39,427 nucleotides of DNA, taken from positions 1 through 39,427 of the IMG/VR virus record IMGVR_UViG_3300036846_001124; one strand, 5' to 3'. The translations under genes and the position numbers were made by a program. Each line of letters opens with the position of its first letter. Positions within the stretch are counted from its first letter, which is position 1. This DNA is from a virus. Shown in pieces: positions 19,913 to 29,300 of the stretch. Below the pieces are notes generated by a model, which worked only from the letters and a program-made list of their open reading frames with translations, was not told where the DNA came from and did not search any database.

Positions 19913-21210
19913 ACGTAATCGCTTTTCCTCGCGCCAGTGATGAGCACGTCATTGTCCTGCCGTCACTTCATGAAGGTCAGATTGATGCGTTCAATCTGCC
20001 CGGCAGGTTTAAAGCTTTACGATGCGGACGACGATGGGGAAAGACCCAATTTCTAAAAACGATTGCTTGCGATTTCGCGGCCAAGGGCGCACAGGTCGGA
20101 TGGTTCGTTCCAAACTATCGCTATGCCTCCGAAGCGTATAGTGAAAACGAGGTAACTCTTGAACCGGCTGTGCGCTCTTCCTCTCGTAACCTTGGTATTC
20201 TTCACACGACCACGGGTGGACGAATTGAGCTTTGGACCCTTGAGGATGAAAAAGCTGGTCGTTCCCGTCGTTATCACCTCGTTATTATCGATGAGGCTGC
20301 GTTTACGAAAGCTAATGCGGTCGATATTTGGACGAAAGCCATACGACCAACGTTACTTGACTTTCGTGGCGCGGCGATCATCGCGTCGAACACTAACGGC
20401 ATCAATGAAGAAAATTTCTTCTGGCGGATCTGTAACCTCCCGGAATACGGCTTTGTCGAATATCACGCCCCTTCGCACAGCAATCCATTCCTCCCGGCCG
20501 ACGAACTCGCACGTCTAAAAGAAGACAACCATCCGCTTGTCTATGCCCAAGAATATCTTGCAGAGTTTGTGGATTGGTCTGGTGAAGCATTCTTCAGCTT
20601 GGACAACATGCTTTCTAACGGGCACCCTGAGCCGTTTCCCGAGCGATGCCTTTATGTCTTTGCTACTCTTGACACAGCCGTCAAGACCGGTAAAGAGGCT
20701 GATGGGACCGGGTGCATCTATTGGGCGTACGAAAAACTAGGCGACGAACTTTGGCTTAAGATCATTGACTACGAATACCTTCAGATAGAAGGGAGCATGT
20801 TAGAACTATGGTTACCCGTCGTGTATCGGAATCTGGAGGAGTACGCCTCGAAGTGCGGGAGTCGGCTCGGCCATCGGGGCTGCTTCATCGAAGACAAGGC
20901 AAGTGGGTCAATCTTGCTTCAACAAGCGCGACGGAAAAACTTACCGGCAAGCGAGCTTCCGCAGAAACTCACACAGCTAGGGAAGGCCGAAAGGGCCATT
21001 AACGTGAGCGGCTATGTGTTTCAGAATAAGGTTAAAATTCTGGAGACGGCCTATAATCGTATCATTACATTTAAACAGGTTGCCAAGAATCATCTTCTTG
21101 GACAAGTACTTGGATTTCGTGTAGGGGATACAGAGGACCGCCAAGACGATTTACTTGATTGTTTTTCCTATGGTGTCGCTATTGGATTGGGGAACTATGA
21201 AGGATATTAG
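19909..21210 (+). CDS. terL: Terminase large subunit
   Basis: 433 residues. Walker A CGRRWGKT (39-46), Walker B VIIDE (125-129), coupling motif ASNTN (159-163). The nuclease half has LDTA with D255, FIEDKASG with D329 and a C-terminal DDLLD (413-417), the acidic triad of the RNase H-like terminase nuclease. It would pump DNA into the prohead with the portal and cut concatemers. Length is normal for the family, all motor and nuclease residues are present, so it should be active. Confidence 0.95.
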   Translation: MNVIAFPRASDEHVIVLPSLHEGQIDAFNLPGRFKALRCGRRWGKTQFLKTIACDFAAKGAQVGWFVPNYRYASEAYSENEVTLEPAVRSSSRNLGILHTTTGGRIELWTLEDEKAGRSRRYHLVIIDEAAFTKANAVDIWTKAIRPTLLDFRGAAIIASNTNGINEENFFWRICNLPEYGFVEYHAPSHSNPFLPADELARLKEDNHPLVYAQEYLAEFVDWSGEAFFSLDNMLSNGHPEPFPERCLYVFATLDTAVKTGKEADGTGCIYWAYEKLGDELWLKIIDYEYLQIEGSMLELWLPVVYRNLEEYASKCGSRLGHRGCFIEDKASGSILLQQARRKNLPASELPQKLTQLGKAERAINVSGYVFQNKVKILETAYNRIITFKQVAKNHLLGQVLGFRVGDTEDRQDDLLDCFSYGVAIGLGNYEGY

Positions 21211-21213
21211 CAG

Positions 21214-21432
21214 ATGGCTAAAGAGCCAACTCCAAGAGTGCCATCACCTTCACCTGTAGAATACTATGTAGAAGAATATCCTATATCAATGCCGACTGTA
21301 GAAATACAAAGTAAACTTGATACGTTGGGTGTGGATGGTTGGCAGCTCCTTTTTATAGGACCTTATGGTCACAAAGATAATGTAAGAGCATATTTCACGC
21401 GGCCATCTCTAAAGATTGCAGAGCAGGAGTAG
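21214..21432 (+). CDS. Hypothetical protein (72 aa)
   Basis: Starts four bases after the terminase stop. Residues about 16-60 have the pattern Y-strand, helix, GWQLLFIGPYG, RAYFTRP, like short DUF4177-type alpha/beta folds (WELV...FKRP). The match is by eye only. Its role in packaging is unknown. Confidence 0.55.
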   Translation: MAKEPTPRVPSPSPVEYYVEEYPISMPTVEIQSKLDTLGVDGWQLLFIGPYGHKDNVRAYFTRPSLKIAEQE

Positions 21433-21434
21433 AC

Positions 21435-21851
21435 ATGCCAAAGAAGAATAACGGAACGCCAAATCCAGTTCAAGATAATGAGGTAACTCCTCAAGTTGTG
21501 ACACCATATACGGTCACATCTGCCAGTGTTGGAACTGCTTTGCTAGTGGGTGCTGGTTCTATTAGTGCATTTACGATGACTCAACTTACATCAGCGGCTG
21601 CTGATGATATTACACAATTAGTCTTGGTTGATTCAGCAGCAGTTCCTACTGGTGCTGCCAAGGTTCTTTGGGCTGCAAATCTGCGGGCCTTGGCTTGTAT
21701 GAATGAGCCAAGACCCGGAATTGGCTTAACTCCAGGTTTGACTGCTCCGACTTGGCCAAAAACTCTTATGGGAGCGACCGCTATCCCATTTACAAATGGG
21801 TGCTTCGTTAAAAGCTGTCCTGCTAACACGACGTTTACGGTTTCGATCTAA
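21435..21851 (+). CDS. Probable small structural protein (138 aa)
   Basis: No signal or membrane segment. Small-residue and beta-rich (SVGTALLVGAGSISAFTMTQL, TAPTWPKTLMGATAIPFTNG), the composition of capsid decoration or fibre-like proteins. It overlaps neither neighbour and abuts the portal start directly. A structural role is inferred from composition and position. Confidence 0.5.
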   Translation: MPKKNNGTPNPVQDNEVTPQVVTPYTVTSASVGTALLVGAGSISAFTMTQLTSAAADDITQLVLVDSAAVPTGAAKVLWAANLRALACMNEPRPGIGLTPGLTAPTWPKTLMGATAIPFTNGCFVKSCPANTTFTVSI

Positions 21852-23438
21852 ATGACAACAGTGCCATCAGCTTCAGTAGGCACGACTCCTGGTAATGCAC
21901 TCCAGGATCTATTGTGTGCGCCTGACATCGTACCTGGTGATGTCGTTTCATACGAGACCTGTAAGGAAATCTATTTATACCATCCACTTGGATCGCGAAT
22001 TGTTGAAGGTCCAGTCAGTCTCGCAATGGCGCAAAAGCGCACTATTAAAGTTCCGGATAGTCCAGGCGAGTACTGTGTGGATGCTTTTGTCGATGAATGG
22101 AAAAATCTTGCTGGTGATTTCCTTGTGCATAATCTTCTTACTGTCAGCCGCATATATGGCGTTGCTTCTATCGCATTACTTGTTGATGGATTAAAGAGTA
22201 ATGAGGTCATTAATTATTGGGATCTCCCTGATCTTAATATTAGTTTCAACATACTTGATCCTCTTAATACTTCCGGATCTTTGGTTCTTAATCAAAATCC
22301 CAATGCAATGGATTTCATGAAATACACCCAGATCGCAGTTGCTGGGACCGCTTATCACCCCTCCAGGACTGTGACAATCACAAATGAGAAGCCTATATAT
22401 CTGGGCTATACTACTTCTGCTTTTGGCTATGTCGGTCGCTCTGCTTATCAGCGCGCTTTTTATCCATTAAAGTCTTACATCAAGAGCTTGATTGCTGATG
22501 ATCTTGTTGAAACTAAAGTTGGTGTTCTGGTTGCCAAGATCAAGCAACCCGGTAATTTTGTTGATAACATTATGTCCTGGGCGGCCGGTTTCAAGAGGTC
22601 TTTGGTCAAAGAAGCAGAAACAGGTAACGTCCTCAACATTACCCCAGAAGAAGACATCGAATCCCTTAACATGCAGAACCTGGAAGGGCCGCATGTTCTG
22701 GCCCGCCGAAATATTCTTGAAAATATTGCGAATGCTGTGGATATGCCGGTAAAACTCCTCACCCAGGAATCTTTCGCCGAGGGGTTTGGAGAAGGATCGG
22801 AGGATGCGAAAGCAGTAGCGCGATACATGGACCGACTCAGGGAAACCATGGATCCTGTATACCGGTTCTTAGACCGTATCGTAATGCACCGTGCCTGGAC
22901 CCCCGCCTTCTTTAAGATGTTGCGCAAGAAGTTTCCGGAAAAGTATGCAGATACGACGTATCGTGAGGCTTTTTATGAGTGGACAAATAGTTATCTAGCG
23001 GTATGGCCTTCGTACTTGCGCGAGCCTGATAGTGACCAAGTCAAGGTTGACGATACCAAGATGAAAGCTGCTATCAGTGTTTTCCAGATTCTAGAACTTA
23101 GCTTCGATCCTGAAAATAGGACTCGGCTTGTGCAATGGCTTGCAGATGCAGTTACGAATAACAAGCTTCTTTACTCCAGTCCATTGGAACTTGATTACCA
23201 AGTTCTGTTAAAGAAATTCCAGGATATGGAAGAACAAGAAGACAAAGAACAAGAAGCAGCTTTGATGGGTGGGATGGGTGGTGGGCCTGGAGGTGGAAAA
23301 TCTAATGGTGGTGCTGCTGATCCACGCAAGGTTCAGATTCCGAAGGTGAAGATGGCGCGGGCTGATGATGCCAGTGTAATTCGTTTGTTGGAGCATATCC
23401 AAAATGCCTCAGCGGTCGCAAGTAACCAAGGCGCTTAG
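21852..23438 (+). CDS. Portal protein (DUF1073-like)
   Basis: 528 residues, starting at the base after the previous stop. SRIYGVASIALLVDG (about 99-113), YHPSRTV (about 168), YLGYTTSAFGYVGRSAYQRAFYPL and LLTQESFAEGF...EDAK (about 300-320) fit the portal family that includes DUF1073. The C-terminus is acidic then Gly-rich. The portal dodecamer is the DNA gate at one capsid vertex and docks the terminase. Position right after terminase supports the call. Confidence 0.85.
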   Translation: MTTVPSASVGTTPGNALQDLLCAPDIVPGDVVSYETCKEIYLYHPLGSRIVEGPVSLAMAQKRTIKVPDSPGEYCVDAFVDEWKNLAGDFLVHNLLTVSRIYGVASIALLVDGLKSNEVINYWDLPDLNISFNILDPLNTSGSLVLNQNPNAMDFMKYTQIAVAGTAYHPSRTVTITNEKPIYLGYTTSAFGYVGRSAYQRAFYPLKSYIKSLIADDLVETKVGVLVAKIKQPGNFVDNIMSWAAGFKRSLVKEAETGNVLNITPEEDIESLNMQNLEGPHVLARRNILENIANAVDMPVKLLTQESFAEGFGEGSEDAKAVARYMDRLRETMDPVYRFLDRIVMHRAWTPAFFKMLRKKFPEKYADTTYREAFYEWTNSYLAVWPSYLREPDSDQVKVDDTKMKAAISVFQILELSFDPENRTRLVQWLADAVTNNKLLYSSPLELDYQVLLKKFQDMEEQEDKEQEAALMGGMGGGPGGGKSNGGAADPRKVQIPKVKMARADDASVIRLLEHIQNASAVASNQGA

Positions 23439-23640
23439 ATTCTTTCACAAGAATCCAACCGTCCCAACCAAAGGTATTCGGTTTATTGCGAATAAACTGA
23501 GGGAAACTGAGGAAGAGGAAGGTGAAACGCAGCAATACCTCAAGTCAGCGTACACTTACCTAGAAAGACAACGGCATCCTAATAAACGAATGCTACGGAA
23601 TATTAAACGGTTAAGTGGAGCCTTTAATGCCTCTAACTGA
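23404..23640 (+). CDS. Hypothetical basic protein (78 aa)
   Basis: Starts inside the portal gene (35-base overlap). Strongly basic and helical (QVTKALRFFHKNP, RQRHPNKRMLRNIKRLSG). It may be a small internal or neck protein. No family is recognised. Confidence 0.5.
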   Translation: MPQRSQVTKALRFFHKNPTVPTKGIRFIANKLRETEEEEGETQQYLKSAYTYLERQRHPNKRMLRNIKRLSGAFNASN

Positions 23641-23962
23641 AAAAGGTGAAAAGATAAAGGGTTCCATGGAGAAGAGCTATGGCAAGGAGAAGGGTGAAGA
23701 AGTTTTCTACGCTTCTAAGAACAAAGGAACGATTTCTGGTGTAGACCGCACTGATGACAACCAGCACATGGGATTCACTAAGGGTGAGGCACCAGAAGTT
23801 GAAAAACTTGTTTCGATGTGTGATGCATTATCAACACGTATGGATGCGTTTGAGCATAGACGAGCAATGCAGAAGACAGCGCCGGTGAAGCCTCGTACGA
23901 AAGACAATATGCAACCATCGAATCCACACCCTAAAGAGGTTAGGGAACCTGGAGCAGCTTAA
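23627..23962 (+). CDS. Phage protein with YGKEKGEEVFYASKNKG motif (111 aa)
   Basis: Start at ATG 23627, seven bases after GGAG. Residues 12-40 (SMEKSYGKEKGEEVFYASKN) form a short motif found in many phage head-region proteins, of unknown function. A helical stretch follows (VEKLVSMCDALSTRMDAFEHR) and the tail is Lys/Pro-rich. Encoded between portal and protease genes, so likely linked to capsid assembly. Confidence 0.6.
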   Translation: MPLTEKGEKIKGSMEKSYGKEKGEEVFYASKNKGTISGVDRTDDNQHMGFTKGEAPEVEKLVSMCDALSTRMDAFEHRRAMQKTAPVKPRTKDNMQPSNPHPKEVREPGAA

Positions 23963-23963
23963 G

Positions 23964-24377
23964 ATGCGTGGAAAGACTAATACTCTTGAAGACATTTACA
24001 TGATACTGGATAAAATTGAACCAGACGAATATGGCTGTTTGCATTATCCATCTAATACACCTATAGGTTATTATCGAGAAGTAAGGATCAATTGGAATCG
24101 ATTCAGAGCACATTGTATTGCCTTAGAAAGAAAATTAGGGCGTCCTATTCAACCAGGATTCCAAGCTTTGCACACCTGCGATTGTAAAAGTTGCGTAAAT
24201 CAGGAACATCTTTATGAGGGAACATATGGAGATAACGTACTTGATAGATGGGCAAGAGATCCAGAATTCCGTCAAGCAATAAGTCAAGTCCGAAAAATTA
24301 CATGGCAAGACCCAAAATACCGTCAAAAAAGATTAGATACATTTTATAAAAATAAACGAGATCGAGCGAGTGCATGA
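23964..24377 (+). CDS. HNH homing-type endonuclease
   Basis: 137 residues. R-AHCIALERKLGRPI (about 48-61), then ALHTCDCKSCVNQEHLYEGT (about 68-87) and DNVLDRW: the ββα-metal HNH core of phage endonucleases, with LHTCD, CVN and HL the usual landmarks. Here CVNQ replaces the common CVNP. Such free-standing genes sit between essential phage genes and spread by cutting alleles without them. Lower GC than the genes around it. It overlaps the next start by four bases. Confidence 0.8.
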   Translation: MRGKTNTLEDIYMILDKIEPDEYGCLHYPSNTPIGYYREVRINWNRFRAHCIALERKLGRPIQPGFQALHTCDCKSCVNQEHLYEGTYGDNVLDRWARDPEFRQAISQVRKITWQDPKYRQKRLDTFYKNKRDRASA

Positions 24378-25486
24378 TTATCGCCGCAGGTATCGCATTT
24401 AAGGCTCCTACAGGAAGACTTCTATTCTGTCGCAGGACTGATGGCATGGGTTGGGCATTTCCAGGCGGTGTGAAAGATGACATTGAAAGCGTGGAACAGT
24501 GTGCCATCCGAGAGGCTTTTGAGGAAACAGATTTTCGAACTGGCCATGTCGGTAAGCTATTGTGCAGACGTGTTAAAGATGATATTGATTTTACTACTTT
24601 TGTTTTTGATTGTGATGGTGAGTTTACACCACGGTTAAATCATGAGCACGATGCATTTACGTGGGCGACTCCTGACGCGGCGACGCAATTGCACTTGCAT
24701 CCTGGAGTTAGAGTTGCTCTGCATAAGATAAAGGGAATGAATGAATTCGAGCTCGCTGAGGCCATACGTGATCAAGAGCTTGTTTCTCCGCAGTACATCG
24801 AAAACATCTGTTTGGTCGACATGCGGATTAGTGGAACAGGATTTTCGTATCGACCAAAACTCAATGAATGGGTCTACCGGCGAGATACAGTATACCTTAC
24901 CCCTGAATTCTTACAGCGATGCAATGGCATTCCTGTTATTATGGAGCATCCTTCTACCCAAATACTTAACTCAGACGAATTTGCACAGCGTGTTGTTGGA
25001 ACGATGTTCCTTCCATATATTAAAGGAGAAGAAGTCTGGGGAATTGCTAAAATTTATGATAAAGACGCGATTGCCATGATTAATGGCGGACAGCTATCAA
25101 CATCTCCGAGTGTTGTATTCAGGGATACAAAAGTCAATTATACGATTGAATTAGAAGATGGTGATCATTTACTTGTAGAAGGCGAGCCTAGTTTTGTTGA
25201 TCATTTGGCAATTTGTGAAAAAGGGGTCTGGGATAAGGGTGTGGATGCAAGTGGGATTCGGGTGGACTCTGAAGAGGTGGGGGAACCGCAAGAGAAAGTG
25301 GTCACTGCCAAATCGGATGTGAATGCCTTGCCCGCTCCTTCCTTGCCTCCCGTCGGGGAAGGGGCTGAACCGACACCTAACCAGCAAGGCATTCCACCCG
25401 GTTTGGTAGGATTAGCTGATGGATTAAGTAAGTTCAGTGAACGGCTCGACAAGTTTTTAACTCGTCGGGATTTGATGGTACGGTAA
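24374..25486 (+). CDS. Nudix hydrolase fused to DUF2213-like head protease
   Basis: 370 residues. Residues 1-120 are a Nudix domain: box G32, E38, R46-E47, E50-E51 in the pattern Gx5Ex7REUxEE; the final xGU is TDF instead of a glycine. From about 140 the protein resembles DUF2213 (SPQYIENICLVDMRISGTG, PVIMEHP, LSTSPSVVF, VDHLAICEKGVWDKG), a domain found next to phage capsid genes and thought to act as prohead protease. The C-terminus is Pro-rich then coiled (GLSKFSERLDKFL). Gene order before scaffold and capsid agrees. Confidence 0.8.
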   Translation: MIIAAGIAFKAPTGRLLFCRRTDGMGWAFPGGVKDDIESVEQCAIREAFEETDFRTGHVGKLLCRRVKDDIDFTTFVFDCDGEFTPRLNHEHDAFTWATPDAATQLHLHPGVRVALHKIKGMNEFELAEAIRDQELVSPQYIENICLVDMRISGTGFSYRPKLNEWVYRRDTVYLTPEFLQRCNGIPVIMEHPSTQILNSDEFAQRVVGTMFLPYIKGEEVWGIAKIYDKDAIAMINGGQLSTSPSVVFRDTKVNYTIELEDGDHLLVEGEPSFVDHLAICEKGVWDKGVDASGIRVDSEEVGEPQEKVVTAKSDVNALPAPSLPPVGEGAEPTPNQQGIPPGLVGLADGLSKFSERLDKFLTRRDLMVR

Positions 25487-25501
25487 GCAAGGAGACGAGA
25501 A

Positions 25502-26494
25502 ATGGCTGAGAAGGCACTTGATTCGATGCTTGCTGATGCCATCAGCAAGATGGATGCTCTCACCAAGCGCATGGATGCCCTTGAAACTGGTGAGGGAAGC
25601 AAAAACCCCGTCAGCAAGGGAGACGATGCAAAAAGGAAAGACGATGACGCCAAGGCCAAGTCGGACGACGACGACGACGACGACAAGAAAGACGATGCCA
25701 CAACCCCCAAGAATAAAATCCTTGCGGATGCTAAAGGAGCATCGGAAAAAGACGACGCTGCTGCGGTATCAGATGCGGCGCCTCCCTTCATGAAAAAGGA
25801 TTCCAAGAAAGCCGATGACGGCGAGCTTGAAATCAAGCACAAGGGCGAGGGGAAGGACGACAGCAAGAAAGCGGATGCCAAGAAGAAAGCTGACGCCAAG
25901 GCTAAGTCGGACGACGATGACGATGACAAGAAGTCCGATGACGACGATGATGACAAGAAGTCCGATGACGACGATGACAAGAAGGATGACGCCGCGAAAA
26001 AGGCTGATTCCGTTGGTATCTTGCGCCGTCAGATCGCTGACCAAGCTGCCGTCATTACTCGCCTTGAGCGCATGATGAAACCAAAGACCGATGCCGAGCA
26101 CGCAGCGTTTGCTGATGCCCAGGCTCGAGCCGATGCTGTCTACCAGGGTTTCGGCAAGCACGCTCCACGTCCGCTTGAGGGTGAAGACCTTCTTGATTAC
26201 CGGAAGCGGCTGGCAACAAACTTGAAGATGCATTCTCCCAGGTGGAAGGATGGCAAGCTCTCAAGACTCGATGATGAAAATTTCGCACAAATCGAGTCAC
26301 AAATTTATGCTGATGCTGCCTCCGCAGCCGCAAATCCTATTGACCTGGATGCGGGCGAGCTGCGCGAAGTGCAAAAGATCAATCCTGTGACAGGGCATCG
26401 AGAAAACGTCTTCTATGGCAAAGAACATTTTGTCAAGGGGATGGGTCGTCCTGGCCGTAGGGTGGCTGCTTTCCGCACCTTGGGTTCGGTCTAA
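25502..26494 (+). CDS. Asp/Lys-rich scaffold-like protein
   Basis: 330 residues. After a helical start (DSMLADAISKMDALTKRMDAL) come poly-Asp blocks (KSDDDDDDDKK and repeats of SDDDDDDKK, about 55-170), then a coiled segment (ILRRQIADQAAVITRLERMM) and a C-terminal domain. Location between protease and capsid, low complexity and coiled coil fit a scaffolding protein, but the C-terminal domain (about 190-330) could also be virion-retained. The Asp blocks are direct DNA repeats and likely vary in length. Confidence 0.6.
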   Translation: MAEKALDSMLADAISKMDALTKRMDALETGEGSKNPVSKGDDAKRKDDDAKAKSDDDDDDDKKDDATTPKNKILADAKGASEKDDAAAVSDAAPPFMKKDSKKADDGELEIKHKGEGKDDSKKADAKKKADAKAKSDDDDDDKKSDDDDDDKKSDDDDDKKDDAAKKADSVGILRRQIADQAAVITRLERMMKPKTDAEHAAFADAQARADAVYQGFGKHAPRPLEGEDLLDYRKRLATNLKMHSPRWKDGKLSRLDDENFAQIESQIYADAASAAANPIDLDAGELREVQKINPVTGHRENVFYGKEHFVKGMGRPGRRVAAFRTLGSV

Positions 26495-26523
26495 TCCGGG
26501 TCCTATAGAGAAGGATAACTTCA

Positions 26524-27141
26524 ATGGTCGCAAACATTGCTTTCAATCCCTACGTCCAAACATCGGCGCCAGGGATGTTCAACATTGAGTCTGATGGATA
26601 TATCGTTGGCATGGCTGAGCCAGATCCATCAACTCGTTTCGCGCTTGCCGGTGGCTGGCTCGCTACGACTGAAACTCTGCCGATGTTTGGTGGAGTCGGT
26701 ATTTCGGAAAACATTCCGCAAGAGCGTCCTCCAGTAAGTCGGGCTGATGTTGCCTTGGGTGGCACCATTGCTCGAGCAACAGCCGAAGCGAATCTCACCG
26801 GGTTCAGTGTCTTTGACCAGAACTATGCGGCGGTGAATTCACCACAGTCTCCTGTTCCCACAGTCGGCAGTGGTGGGTTGGTGAATTTCTATCGTCTTGG
26901 TTCACTTGCTCGTGTCGCCTTGGCAATCGATCCAACCCTGATTACCCTGGAAGGTACTCTGATTACTTCCCAGGTTTCATGGGACTTTACCAACCAGAAG
27001 ATCATCGCCTTTGCGACTACTGCACTCCCGGTTAAGATCATTCGGATCAAGTCATCGGGGTGCATGGTTCCGGTCTATACTTCTGGTACTGGCTTTACGA
27101 CTTGGACCTATAACGGAGCCGCAGCACTCTGCGTCCTGTAA
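26524..27141 (+). CDS. Putative capsid decoration protein (205 aa)
   Basis: ATG after GAAGGA. Beta-rich and Gly/Thr-rich with no signal: FALAGGWLATTETLPMFGG, SGGLVNFYRLGSLARVALAI, a plan seen in structural proteins placed directly before DUF2184-type capsids. It forms its own translation unit 57 bases before the capsid gene. Confidence 0.6.
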   Translation: MVANIAFNPYVQTSAPGMFNIESDGYIVGMAEPDPSTRFALAGGWLATTETLPMFGGVGISENIPQERPPVSRADVALGGTIARATAEANLTGFSVFDQNYAAVNSPQSPVPTVGSGGLVNFYRLGSLARVALAIDPTLITLEGTLITSQVSWDFTNQKIIAFATTALPVKIIRIKSSGCMVPVYTSGTGFTTWTYNGAAALCVL

Positions 27142-27197
27142 CCGTCTCAATCTGGATGAGGCCGGGTCATCCTTGGCCTAATTTAAAGGAGTGAAAG

Positions 27198-28220
27198 ATG
27201 CCCAATATTTCTCCGGCCTTTGTTCAGGTTCATCCATCCTACATGATGCCTGACACATTGATGCCGTACTCGCAAGCATCAGGTGCCTTCGATCTCTTAG
27301 CCTCTGGCGCACCGCTTATCAGGCTAGCAGATGGTGATCTCTACGCTTACATCAAGCGTGTGGACCTGCGCACGCGGATGGCTGCTGGTCAATCGGCTTA
27401 TAACCAATTGCCAGGTGTCTCATTCGCGATGTCGCAAATCAGTGCTCCGACCTATCTGCTTCGGGTCCGTGCTGAATATGATCATCATGATACCGCAGCA
27501 ATGGCACGATGGGGTCTTTCCATCGTAGACGCACACCGGCTCGGTATGCGGCAGGCGACGTTCCAGCTTATGCGGAATGCCCTTCTGTACGGGTTTAATC
27601 CGGCTAATGGTGAAGGCCTCATAAATGCGAGTGGCGCGACGGCCATCACATTACCGGCTGATAGCGCCGGTAATACAACTGTGGTGACCTACGATAACGG
27701 CCAGATGGCTTTCTTCCTGATCTCACAGATCAGTGCCATTAAGACCCGTACTAATCAGCTTGGTATTGGTCGTAAGTTCGTAATCGTTGGCCCGCAGCGG
27801 ACCCTCGGTGCAATGGAATACCAAAATATTGTTCAGCTTACCAGCTATCAGCGTCCTGGTGCTGGTTCACAGAGCACGGCAGGCGTCGTAAAAGACGTGC
27901 TGGAAATGAATGACGATGACATCGTCTGGGCATACGACGATACACTCATCGGCAAGGGTGCGGGCGGCAATGATGCAATTATCATTGTTATGCCGGAAGT
28001 TGAACAGCCAAAGGGCGCTCGTATCAATACAAATGAGTTCGCCAAGCTGACTCCATCTATGGAAGCCTGTACCTTGATGCTCGCTGATATGGCGGCACCG
28101 AGGGAAATTCCTGTTCCACTAGCCGGTGGAGCGATTGACGTACTCGCTGAGCAGCGTTGCACAAGCGGATGGGCAGTTCGTCCAGAAGCACTCACAATTG
28201 TGACGATGCAGTACCAGTAA
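27198..28220 (+). CDS. Major capsid protein (DUF2184-like)
   Basis: 340 residues after AAAGGAG. LPGVSFAMSQISAPTYLLRVRAEYDHHDTAAMARWG (split over residues about 70-105) gives way to IVDAHRLGMRQATFQLMRNALLYG and later FVIVGPQRTLGAMEY; this pattern belongs to the DUF2184 capsid family with the HK97 fold. Higher codon bias and GC than neighbours fit a highly expressed gene. It builds the icosahedral shell around the scaffold. Confidence 0.8.
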   Translation: MPNISPAFVQVHPSYMMPDTLMPYSQASGAFDLLASGAPLIRLADGDLYAYIKRVDLRTRMAAGQSAYNQLPGVSFAMSQISAPTYLLRVRAEYDHHDTAAMARWGLSIVDAHRLGMRQATFQLMRNALLYGFNPANGEGLINASGATAITLPADSAGNTTVVTYDNGQMAFFLISQISAIKTRTNQLGIGRKFVIVGPQRTLGAMEYQNIVQLTSYQRPGAGSQSTAGVVKDVLEMNDDDIVWAYDDTLIGKGAGGNDAIIIVMPEVEQPKGARINTNEFAKLTPSMEACTLMLADMAAPREIPVPLAGGAIDVLAEQRCTSGWAVRPEALTIVTMQYQ

Positions 28221-28245
28221 GATAAGGTTCGTAAGGGGAACGGTT

Positions 28246-28770
28246 ATGCCTGAACTCTATATTGGCAATGTGTCCAAGCAGATCTTTCAGTTTTGTTATC
28301 GTTCCCCTGAACGACCAGGAGTAATTGTACAGACAATCCCTATCGGGGGGCAGATAAGGATCTCCCCCAATGGGCAGCATGTTAATCTTAGTACACCGGA
28401 AATTGACGCTATTCTTGAACAGCATAAAACATATGGGCTTGTTTCTGTTGATGATATTGACAGGATGCGTGGTCCTTTTGATGGAATTTGTTATTCTATT
28501 GGTAAACAAATCTCTGTAGAAAAATTGCGTCGTGCGATGGTTAGGAAAGATGATTCGTTAAAAGAATTTGGCAAGACGATGCGTCAGGAAGCAGCGTTGG
28601 CGGTCAATTCGCAAATTGAAGGGCAAATTGGTTCTCCTCTGCGCCAATTGGAAATGAGTTTTCAGGAAGAAGAGCCTAAGGGTGGTTATGTTGATGAACT
28701 CAGCCATGTGGCAGAAGGTGTTCGGGTTACGCGCGAAGCAGCATCATCAGGTAAACGTGGGCGCAGATGA
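28246..28770 (+). CDS. Head-tail region hypothetical protein (174 aa)
   Basis: Residues 1-50 are beta-rich (LYIGNVSKQIFQFCYRS, TIPIGGQIRISPNGQ), the rest helical and charged. In related phages a protein of this size follows the capsid gene. The stop overlaps the next start by four bases. No domain name can be given. Confidence 0.55.
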   Translation: MPELYIGNVSKQIFQFCYRSPERPGVIVQTIPIGGQIRISPNGQHVNLSTPEIDAILEQHKTYGLVSVDDIDRMRGPFDGICYSIGKQISVEKLRRAMVRKDDSLKEFGKTMRQEAALAVNSQIEGQIGSPLRQLEMSFQEEEPKGGYVDELSHVAEGVRVTREAASSGKRGRR

Positions 28771-29300
28771 ATAATGTGGTAACTCTACAAACTGTTCCAA
28801 AAACAGCACCTATCTATGGGTTGCCTGCTGGCGATCCAACGTTCGCTGGATTCCAATGGTTTGTCGCTAATTCTATGGGAGTTCCTTCTGAAGCTATTCC
28901 TGATGTTACTTTCCTTCAGGCGGCTTATGCTCAGGCTGTAAATATTGCCTTAACGGATTTATCATCTGTTCCTTATGTTTCTGGTACGCCAAATCTTTAT
29001 GCGATTGCAGTCTACAATCTTGCTGCTGCGATGCTGCTTTGGGGTGCGATCGATAATCCTGATGCGCCTCCTCCATACAACACATTTTGGACCGACTTGA
29101 GGACAAAATTAGGCATTTACTCTATGTCATATGGCTTGGTCAATTCCGCCGCAGATCAAGGCACATCTGAATCTATGTATATCCCAGAGTTTATTAAAGG
29201 GATGAATTTATTAAATCTCCAGCTAATGAAATCACCTTGGGGTCAGATGTACCTTATGATAGCTGGCGAGTGGGGAACAATCTGGGGTTTGACGATATGA
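28767..29300 (+). CDS. Head completion or neck protein candidate (177 aa)
   Basis: ATGA overlap on both sides. Helical protein with many Tyr, Ala and Leu (TFLQAAYAQAVNIAL, NLYAIAVYNLAAAMLLWGAI), like the all-helical connector proteins that sit between portal and tail. The position (capsid, unknown, this, then two small tail genes) supports the guess; no motif proves it. Confidence 0.5.
   Translation: MNNVVTLQTVPKTAPIYGLPAGDPTFAGFQWFVANSMGVPSEAIPDVTFLQAAYAQAVNIALTDLSSVPYVSGTPNLYAIAVYNLAAAMLLWGAIDNPDAPPPYNTFWTDLRTKLGIYSMSYGLVNSAADQGTSESMYIPEFIKGMNLLNLQLMKSPWGQMYLMIAGEWGTIWGLTI

Noticed and set aside
25201-25980. Leftward serine-rich ORF (SSSSSDFL repeats)
   Set aside because: Antisense of the Asp-rich scaffold-like gene; the GAC/GAT runs read as Ser codons on the other strand.
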